A program made the position numbers and the translations under genes. A stretch of DNA of 30,829 nucleotides, from contig CADCPP010000141.1 of assembly GCA_902803355.1 (NCBI GenBank), positions 1 to 30,829 of the forward strand, in the 5' to 3' direction. The stretch comes from an uncultured Lachnospiraceae bacterium. Its GTDB lineage: Bacteria > Bacillota > Clostridia > Lachnospirales > Lachnospiraceae. Under the pieces are notes generated by a model. That model saw only the letters and a list, made by a program, of their open reading frames with translations. It had not been told where the DNA came from and made no database searches. Of the stretch, positions 7,732-13,492 are shown one piece after another; the first letter of the stretch is position 1, and each line of letters begins with the position of its first letter.

Positions 7732-8927
7732 TAGCGCACATCCCCCTTTCCGGTCAGTTTGATTCTGGGATCGATCATCGTCATCAGCAGGTCGCCCAGA
7801 AAGACGCCGAAGATACCCATGGTCGCGTACAGCAGCACGATGCCCTGCACCAGATTCAGGTCATAGCGGCTGATGGCGGTGGTCAGTTCCGGGCCCATGC
7901 CGGGCACGGCGAAGAAGGTCTCCACAAGCAGCGACCCGCCCACCGTCAGCAGGATGGAATAAGGCAGGTACTGCGCCAGCGGCACGAAGGCGTTCTTCAG
8001 CACGTGGCGGAACATCACCTTTCTGTCGCTTAAGCCCTTAAGCTTAGCCAGCCGGATGTAATCCTTGTTCAGCTCATCCACCATGTAGCGTCTTGTCCAG
8101 AGCATGTAGCCGGCCGTGGACGCAACGGATAAGCAGATGATCGGCAGCACCATGGTGAGCCAGGGCTTCTCGGCCGTGGCGTCATAGCGCATGGGCAGGC
8201 CGAGCAGCGATGCCCCGGCGATCATGATAATGGTATAGATGACCAGGTGGGGCACGGCATTTACGATCACGGTATACGCCGTACCGAGATTATCAAACAA
8301 TTTATCTTTGTATCTGGCCTGAAGCACGCCGAAAACAACGCCCAGCACCAGAGAGATTCCCAAAGAAATCAGGCCGATCCTCATGGAGACGACCATCTTG
8401 GAGGCGATCACATCGGTAACATACTGATTCTTCTCCAGACGAATACTCTTGCCCAGATTGAACATCACCTTCTTGTAGTAGCCTTCCTTCAGTGTTCCGA
8501 AGGGATCTTCACCGGTTTTCGACTTTTCCGACAGATACTTGAGCAGCGACATGGGCTCGATGGATTTTACCTCCTTGCCCTTCGCGTTAAACACCCGCAT
8601 CTGCAGCATATCACCGAAGAAATCCCCCAGCTGAGCGATCACGGAACGGTTCACATACCCTGTGCCCTTCGGTGCGATCTCATTCTCTCTGCAGGTATGG
8701 CAGGCCTCACCGTTTACCAGACCGGTGCCCTTACAGTCGGAGCAGGACTCCATCAGCCCCAGTCTCTCCAGCTTGGCATACTTCTGCGTCTCGGTGAACT
8801 TCATCAGTTCATCTTCGGTAAAGAAATAGTCACTAGGCATGAGCCGCAGCAGACAAAACACCACACAGACGACCAGCAGGATCACCATGATCGATTGAAA
8901 CAGCCGCTTTATGATATATTTTACCAT
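7731..8927 (-). CDS. Peptide ABC transporter permease, OppB/DppB type, with Cys4 outer-loop motif (system A)
   Basis: This is the first permease of system A. At 398 residues it is longer than the usual 305-340. It starts with the OppB pattern VKYIIKRLFQSIMVILLVV (TM1 about 8-29) and then has an outer loop of about 150 residues before TM2 (about 182-202). That loop contains CSDCKGTG and, ten residues after the second Cys, CHTC (Cys62, 65, 76, 79). This arrangement looks like half of a DnaJ-type zinc-binding module. The C-terminal half is conventional: the EAA loop DYIRLAKLKGLSDRKVMFRH, then ETFFAVPGMGPELTTAI and the end motif MIDPRIKL. RBS GGAGG lies 7 bases before ATG 8927. It is separated from the binding-protein gene by a hairpin-rich gap of 143 bases. 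Confidence 0.93.
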   Translation of the reverse strand: MVKYIIKRLFQSIMVILLVVCVVFCLLRLMPSDYFFTEDELMKFTETQKYAKLERLGLMESCSDCKGTGLVNGEACHTCRENEIAPKGTGYVNRSVIAQLGDFFGDMLQMRVFNAKGKEVKSIEPMSLLKYLSEKSKTGEDPFGTLKEGYYKKVMFNLGKSIRLEKNQYVTDVIASKMVVSMRIGLISLGISLVLGVVFGVLQARYKDKLFDNLGTAYTVIVNAVPHLVIYTIIMIAGASLLGLPMRYDATAEKPWLTMVLPIICLSVASTAGYMLWTRRYMVDELNKDYIRLAKLKGLSDRKVMFRHVLKNAFVPLAQYLPYSILLTVGGSLLVETFFAVPGMGPELTTAISRYDLNLVQGIVLLYATMGIFGVFLGDLLMTMIDPRIKLTGKGDVR

Positions 8928-8965
8928 GCGCCTTCCTCCATCCTCTCAAAAGCCTCTTAAAAGGA

Positions 8966-9062
8966 GCTTCCGGGGCAGTCCATTGGGCGGTCCCGGAAGC
9001 ATTGCTTGGTTCTGATCCGATCTGACAGCAAAGCGGATCAGACTTTTCCGGCAGCTGCCGGA
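8966..9062 (-). other. Three tandem stem-loops between binding-protein and permease genes
   Basis: In transcription order the hairpins are: perfect 16-base palindrome TCCGGCAGCTGCCGGA (9047-9062); TCTGATCCG (9011-9019) pairing with CGGATCAGA (9034-9042); and GCTTCCGGG (8966-8974) pairing with CCCGGAAGC (8992-9000). The last is followed on the minus strand by TCCTTTT, a weak T tract. The array starts 8 bases after the lipoprotein stop codon. The likely role is partial termination or 3' protection, so that the lipoprotein is made in excess over the membrane complex. Confidence 0.75.
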
Positions 9063-9070
9063 GTCATGAA

Positions 9071-11122
9071 TTATTCCGCGTTGTACTTGGCGGCGAGTTC
9101 GTTCATCTGCGCGGTGGTGTAAGGAGTCTCACTGGTCTCCCAATCCACATAACGGTACGCCTGCATGCCATACATGCTGTACACCTTGGAGTAGTTGTTG
9201 ACCTTGGTCAGCTCCCAGCCCACTTCGTAGGAGCAAGGGATCACCAGCGCGTGATTCAGCATGCACGCTTCGGCTTTCGCGAATGCGGCATAGCGCTCAT
9301 CCATGTTGCCAGTGATGGCTTTCGCCTTGACGACCAGATCGGTGAATTCCTTGTAGGCGGCGATCAGATCAGGATCATCGTTGTCGTTGCAGTTGCTGTA
9401 CGCATTGGAGTAGTACGCAGCAGTGTCATCATAGGTTTCCTGGCCGAGGAAGTTGATCGGGTCAGCAAAGTCGGCGCCCCAGCCGTTGATGAAGAAGGAA
9501 GCCTTGCGGGGCTTACGCACTTCATTGGCAAGGGAGGAAACGTAGGTATTGGTCTTCAGGACAACATAATCGCTGCCGAGGCATTCTGCGAAGATGTTTT
9601 CCAGGACCTTGGCCGTCTGAGCAGCAACATCAGAAGAACCGGAGATGTAATAATCTACCTGGACAGGGAAGGTGACGCCCTTGGCGCTCAGTTCTTCCAT
9701 GGCTTTCTTCTTAAATTCGGCAGCCTTTGCAGCATCCACGCGGGTATACTTGGTGCTGTCATATTCCATGCCAAGTTCCTTCAGCACGAGCTTCGTGTAA
9801 TCGGTGCCGTCAGAGGTAAAGGCCACGCCGTTGCCGGTGTAGACGAAATTCTGGCAGGACAGAGGATTGATCGCGTTGGTGCGGGCGAAGTAGTTGGTCA
9901 GGTCAAGGCCGTAGTACAGGCTCTTGCGGAAGTTTTCGTTGGCAACAGCGGTGTTCCAGTTGGTGTCGGGCGTTTCGCCGTCTTCCAGGTTCTTGCTGTA
10001 TACCAGGTGGATCTGATAGGAGTACTTGGTCGGACGAGATTCAACCAGATAATCCTTCAGGTTGGCATCGCTGGTGCCGTTGTAGATGCCCTGCAGGGTA
10101 GCCTGGTCAAGGGATACGTGATCCAGTTCGCCGTTCTTGAACAGCTGGAAAGCCACAGACGCGGAGTCGACCATCTTGATGGTGACGGTATCGAAACGGC
10201 TGCAGTTGGCATCGTTCCAATAGTTCGGGCTCTTGGTCAGAACTTTCTGGTTCTGGGATACGAAATAGGTGACGGTGTAAGCGCCGTTGTACCACATATT
10301 TTCCCAGGTCACATCACGGTAGCCGTCAACGCCCAGTTCTTCGATCAGCTCGGCAGACAGAGGATACAGGCAGTTGTAGGTGGCCACAGAGGGGAAGTAA
10401 GGCAGCTGGTCGACCAGCGTGTAGGTGATGGTGCCGGCTTCGTCATCGACTTCGATACCGACCATTTCGGCAAACTTGCTGCCGTCTTCCGCGGTCAGAG
10501 CCTTTGCAGCCTCTTCGCCTTCGGTTTCGGTAAGGTTCTTGGTGTATTCGTAGTAGTCATTGGCACCGACGATCATTTCGGCGGGCATGGAGACGTTGTA
10601 CGAATCGTTCTTGGCATAGTTCAGGACCCATTCAAGGCCGGTCGCCCAGTCGGAAGCGACCACGTCAGCCTGAACTTCGCCGTCTTTGTTGAACCAGGTC
10701 ATGCCTTCGTTCAGCGTGAAGACCCAGGTCTTGCCGCCGTCAGGGGAGGTGTAATCCTTGGCAGCATTCAGTTTCAGATTGCCGTGGTTGTCGTTGGTCA
10801 GCAGGCCATCGAACAGGTTGCACAGCACGTTCAGATCGGCTGCCGCCTGGGAATAGTGGACATTCCAGGTTTCCAGTTCACGGGCCTTGGTCTCGTACGT
10901 GTTCAGGGTTCTCGTGGTACCGGGAGTGGGAGCCTCTGTGCTTTCTGCGGGTGCATTCGTGCTCTGATCGGGAGCCTTGGTGCTCTGATCAGGGGCCTTG
11001 GTGCTTTCCGGAGCGTTCGTGCTCTGCCCCGGAGCTGCGGAGCTCTGTCCGGGCTGTCCGCCACAGGCTGCCAGAGAGAGGACCATTGCCGCAGCAAGAA
11101 GCATTGCGAGCAGTTTCTTCAT
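9071..11122 (-). CDS. Family 5 (Opp/Dpp-type) peptide-binding lipoprotein (system A)
   Basis: This is the predicted extracellular receptor of system A. The 683-residue lipoprotein has signal peptide MKKLLAMLLAAAMVLSLAAC with lipidated Cys20, then a Ser/Thr/Ala/Pro tether with QSTxAPD repeats (about 24-70). The binding fold begins near residue 72. SBP_bac_5 features include TWVFTLNEGMTWFNKDGEV and ASDWATGLEWVLNY in the N-lobe, and the C-terminal lobe segment YAAFAKAEACMLNHALVIPC near the end. It is somewhat longer than the usual 540-600 residues. Start ATG 11122 has AGGAGG 7 bases upstream and yields a proper signal peptide, whereas the frame extended to 11281 crosses the promoter. It is first in the operon, with a strong promoter at 11199-11227. 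Confidence 0.94.
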   Translation of the reverse strand: MKKLLAMLLAAAMVLSLAACGGQPGQSSAAPGQSTNAPESTKAPDQSTKAPDQSTNAPAESTEAPTPGTTRTLNTYETKARELETWNVHYSQAAADLNVLCNLFDGLLTNDNHGNLKLNAAKDYTSPDGGKTWVFTLNEGMTWFNKDGEVQADVVASDWATGLEWVLNYAKNDSYNVSMPAEMIVGANDYYEYTKNLTETEGEEAAKALTAEDGSKFAEMVGIEVDDEAGTITYTLVDQLPYFPSVATYNCLYPLSAELIEELGVDGYRDVTWENMWYNGAYTVTYFVSQNQKVLTKSPNYWNDANCSRFDTVTIKMVDSASVAFQLFKNGELDHVSLDQATLQGIYNGTSDANLKDYLVESRPTKYSYQIHLVYSKNLEDGETPDTNWNTAVANENFRKSLYYGLDLTNYFARTNAINPLSCQNFVYTGNGVAFTSDGTDYTKLVLKELGMEYDSTKYTRVDAAKAAEFKKKAMEELSAKGVTFPVQVDYYISGSSDVAAQTAKVLENIFAECLGSDYVVLKTNTYVSSLANEVRKPRKASFFINGWGADFADPINFLGQETYDDTAAYYSNAYSNCNDNDDPDLIAAYKEFTDLVVKAKAITGNMDERYAAFAKAEACMLNHALVIPCSYEVGWELTKVNNYSKVYSMYGMQAYRYVDWETSETPYTTAQMNELAAKYNAE
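10913..11053 (-). repeat. Ser/Thr/Ala/Pro tether repeat in the lipoprotein gene
   Basis: Tandem units reading QSTNAP, ESTKAP, DQSTKAP, DQSTNAP encode the linker after lipidated Cys20. The matching DNA shows repeated GTGCTCTGATC-GGAGCCTTG blocks on the plus strand. It probably acts as a flexible spacer and could vary in copy number. Confidence 0.75.
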
Positions 11123-11198
11123 AGTTTTCCTCCTTATTGGTAATGGTAATATGTCCGTTCTGGAAGAACAGCTGTCCTCCCGGGATATATTATACTTT

Positions 11199-11227
11199 AA
11201 TATAGCAAAGCGCCAAAGCCTTGTCAA
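11199..11227 (-). promoter_or_regulatory. Sigma-A promoter of the system A operon
   Basis: On the minus strand a perfect TTGACA (11227-11222), a 17-base spacer and TATATT (11204-11199) lie about 80 bases before the lipoprotein ATG. A second possible -10 (TATAAT, 11194-11189) overlaps downstream but has no good -35. This is the strongest promoter match in the window. Confidence 0.85.
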
Positions 11228-11300
11228 GGAATGTCTTTCAAAAAAAACATCATTTTTTAGCGCCCTTTGCGTGATCGTCATTCGGACCGGCGGCTTCCTC

Positions 11301-11329
11301 TTGTTTAATGGCAGACGGGGTGGTATAAT
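11301..11329 (+). promoter_or_regulatory. Sigma-A promoter of the small membrane-protein gene
   Basis: TTGTTT (11301-11306), a 17-base spacer and TATAAT (11324-11329) precede ATG 11359 by 29 bases. It is divergent from the system A promoter; the two -35 boxes are about 75 bases apart. Confidence 0.75.
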
Positions 11330-11358
11330 AACAGCGTATTTCCATCGGAGGATGTTTC

Positions 11359-11769
11359 ATGATTCGCTGGCTGAAAGCACATTTTTCGCGGGATATGATC
11401 CGCCCGCTGATCTATAAGACCTTTACGCGAGCAGTGCTGGCTCTGTTTGCCGCCGAGCTCTTTCATTTTTTTGCTCCTGCAGACTGGCCTGTCTCCCGTT
11501 TTTCCAACCTGGCCCTCATTCTGGCCTTCATCTTTGTTCTTGGCGCCGTTATCGCCTGGCTGCGGCTTGACGGGATGCACATTCCGCAGTTCAAGCTTCC
11601 CCGCATGAAGCGCACGGATCCCGCTTTTCTGACCGGGGATATGGCCGATCATATCGATGATGACATCGTAAAATTTGACGATCTGGATAAAGAAGAGCAG
11701 GACGTCTGCGTCCTGCTGACCGATGTGATCCTGGCCGTGGTCTGCTTCCTGCTTGCGCTCATCCTCTGA
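11359..11769 (+). CDS. Small three-helix membrane protein of unknown function
   Basis: I do not recognise a named family. The 136-residue protein has a basic amphipathic N-terminus (IRWLKAHFSRDMIRPLIYK), TM1 at about 20-38 (FTRAVLALFAAELFHFF), TM2 at about 49-69 and TM3 at about 117-136 at the very C-terminus. Between TM2 and TM3 is an acidic stretch, DHIDDDIVKFDDLDKEEQD (about 98-116). It is likely a real gene, with promoter TTGTTT-17-TATAAT, RBS GGAGG 7 bases before ATG 11359, and a terminator right after its stop. It is transcribed opposite to the two peptide-transport operons that flank it, so it is an independent unit and not an operon member. Confidence 0.75.
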   Translation: MIRWLKAHFSRDMIRPLIYKTFTRAVLALFAAELFHFFAPADWPVSRFSNLALILAFIFVLGAVIAWLRLDGMHIPQFKLPRMKRTDPAFLTGDMADHIDDDIVKFDDLDKEEQDVCVLLTDVILAVVCFLLALIL

Positions 11770-11798
11770 AAGAACAGTTCTATTCTCTTTATAAAGCC

Positions 11799-11839
11799 AA
11801 AAAACCGAGGCATCCTCAAGGATCAGCCCCGGTTTTTTC
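11799..11839. terminator. Bidirectional terminator between convergent genes
   Basis: AAAAAACCGAGG pairs with CCCCGGTTTTTT around an inner ATCC-TCAA-GGAT hairpin, with A and T runs on both sides. The one imperfect position is an A-C mismatch when read on the plus strand but a G-U pair on the minus strand. It serves the membrane-protein gene ending at 11769 and the system B operon ending at 11862. Confidence 0.85.
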
Positions 11840-11861
11840 TTAATTATGAAATAATTTACGT

Positions 11862-12260
11862 TTAAGCGGCAAAGTGATACAGCAGCAGAAAGACGCCGGA
11901 AAGGATAAAAAAGCCAAGTCCGGTAAAGAGAGACTGCTTCAGCCAGGGTCCCCTTGCCTTTGCCTTTTCATCTTTATAGTCGACGAACTGTCCTGCAGGC
12001 TTTCCGGTCCGGAACAGCTTCCAGACCGTTTTGATGCCGTAGCCGAAGATATCGTAGAAACCTTCGGAAGCCATGTAGCTAAGCCCCCCGAGGCCGCCAA
12101 GCAGCACACCGGTCAGAAAGCAGCTGTCCGACAGCATGCCGAAAACGTCCTTCGCCGAAGCCGCTCCGAATATCCCGTGGGAGAGCGCCGCCGTAAAACA
12201 AAGCAGGACTCCTGCGGCTATCCAGATCAGCAGTTTCTTTTTTGAACCGGCTTCCTTCAC
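11862..12260 (-). CDS. DUF3899 family membrane protein at the end of the system B operon
   Basis: The 132-residue protein matches the DUF3899 style seen in Firmicutes: TM1 (about 9-27), then DSCFLTGVLLGGLGGLSYMA with the family motif SEGFYDIFGYGIK (about 65-77), a basic cytoplasmic loop, and a final helix (about 111-130). Its function is unknown. The start is GTG 12260, and GTGA overlaps the TGA stop of the ATPase F gene by four bases. This shows translational coupling and makes it a genuine sixth gene of the system B operon. It could be a small accessory or stability subunit of the importer, but this is inference from the overlap only. Confidence 0.85.
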   Translation of the reverse strand: MKEAGSKKKLLIWIAAGVLLCFTAALSHGIFGAASAKDVFGMLSDSCFLTGVLLGGLGGLSYMASEGFYDIFGYGIKTVWKLFRTGKPAGQFVDYKDEKAKARGPWLKQSLFTGLGFFILSGVFLLLYHFAA

Positions 12261-13492
12261 TTGAGCACGCTCATGTACTTCTGGTATTCCGCCTCATTGC
12301 ACATGACGAAATGGCCCGGCTTGATCTCCCGGAAGGACGGCTTGTCCACGGAATAATCATGCTCCGCAAGCGGATTGTAGGTGATGCGCTTGCGCTGCTT
12401 TTCGGAGATCGGGTCCGGCAGCGGGATGGCTGACAGAAGCGAACGGGTGTAGGGATGCAGCGGGTTCAGGAAAAGCTCATCCGAGGGCGCCATCTCGACC
12501 ATCTTGCCGAAATACATGACGCCGATCCGGTCGGAGAAGTACTTGACCACGGAAAGGTCGTGCGCGATAAACAGCAGGGTCAGGCCGAACTTATCGCGAA
12601 GGTCGTTGAGCAGATTGATGACCTGCGCCTGAATGGAAACGTCCAGCGCGGAGACCGGTTCGTCGGCAATGACGAGGTCGGGCCGCATGACGATGGCTCT
12701 GGCCACGCCGATACGCTGCCTCTGGCCGCCGGAGAATTCGTGCGGGTAGCGGCTCGCGTGCTCGGGGACAAGGCCGACCAGGTCGAGCATCTCATAGACC
12801 TTCTCGTTGATGACCTTCGGGTCTCTCTCTCCGCGGATGACCAGCCCCTCCGCGATGGTGTCGCGGACCGTCATACGGGGATCAAGGGAGGCGATCGGGT
12901 CCTGGAAGATCATCTGGATCTGCGTGATGACCTTGGAGTTCTTCGCCTTGCGCAGCTCATTTCTGTACTCAGCCGACAGTTTTTTCTTTTCCTCGGCGGA
13001 AGCGCCGGCCAGCAGCGGTTCATATTTTTCCTTCACCGCAGCCGTCAGCTTTTCGACATATTCCTTGTCGCAGTTCTTCTGATCGTACTGTGCTTCTTTG
13101 ATCAGCTTCTTCTGCTCGGCAACGGTCCGGTCAAGCTCTTCCTTCAGGCGTTTCTTTTCATCCTCGGAGGCCGTCTTTACCTTTTCGTTATAGGCTGCCT
13201 TCGCGTCCTTGATGGCCTGTTTGTAGCTTCCGGTCCCGGCGCATACGCGCACGCCCTTGAAATAGACACTGCCGGAGGTGATGTCATAGAGCTTGATGAT
13301 GGAGCGGCCGGTCGTGGTCTTGCCGCAGCCGGACTCACCGACCATGCCGAAGACCTCGCCTTTATGGATCTCAAAGCTGACGTCATCCACGGCCTTGGTC
13401 GGCCCGAAGTACTGGCAGAGGTGATCCACCTTCAGCAGAACGTTGTCCTTCAGTTCAACGTCCACATTCTGCGATACGTTCTGATTATCCAT
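12257..13492 (-). CDS. Peptide ABC transporter ATPase, OppF/DppF type, with coiled-coil-like insertion (system B)
   Basis: This ATPase subunit would energise system B with the D subunit. At 411 residues it exceeds the usual 310-330. It has Walker A GESGCGKTTTG (52-62), Q-loop FQDPIASLDPRM (196-207), signature FSGGQRQR (253-260), Walker B LVIADEP (273-279), switch FIAHDLS, and the C-terminal HPYTRSLLSAIPLPDP typical of this family. Between SGSVYFKG (73-80) and the Q-loop lies an extra block of about 105 Lys/Glu/Ala-rich residues (about 84-187), probably helical, at a position where relatives have about 15 residues. ATG 13492 overlaps the stop of the D gene by 8 bases. The end overlaps the DUF3899 start by 4 bases. 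Confidence 0.94.
   Translation of the reverse strand: MDNQNVSQNVDVELKDNVLLKVDHLCQYFGPTKAVDDVSFEIHKGEVFGMVGESGCGKTTTGRSIIKLYDITSGSVYFKGVRVCAGTGSYKQAIKDAKAAYNEKVKTASEDEKKRLKEELDRTVAEQKKLIKEAQYDQKNCDKEYVEKLTAAVKEKYEPLLAGASAEEKKKLSAEYRNELRKAKNSKVITQIQMIFQDPIASLDPRMTVRDTIAEGLVIRGERDPKVINEKVYEMLDLVGLVPEHASRYPHEFSGGQRQRIGVARAIVMRPDLVIADEPVSALDVSIQAQVINLLNDLRDKFGLTLLFIAHDLSVVKYFSDRIGVMYFGKMVEMAPSDELFLNPLHPYTRSLLSAIPLPDPISEKQRKRITYNPLAEHDYSVDKPSFREIKPGHFVMCNEAEYQKYMSVLK

Noticed and set aside
9251..11143. Open frame of 630 codons on the plus strand, antisense to the system A lipoprotein gene
   Set aside because: It mirrors the codon pattern of a GC-rich gene, has no ribosome site or recognisable protein, and runs over the lipoprotein signal-peptide codons.
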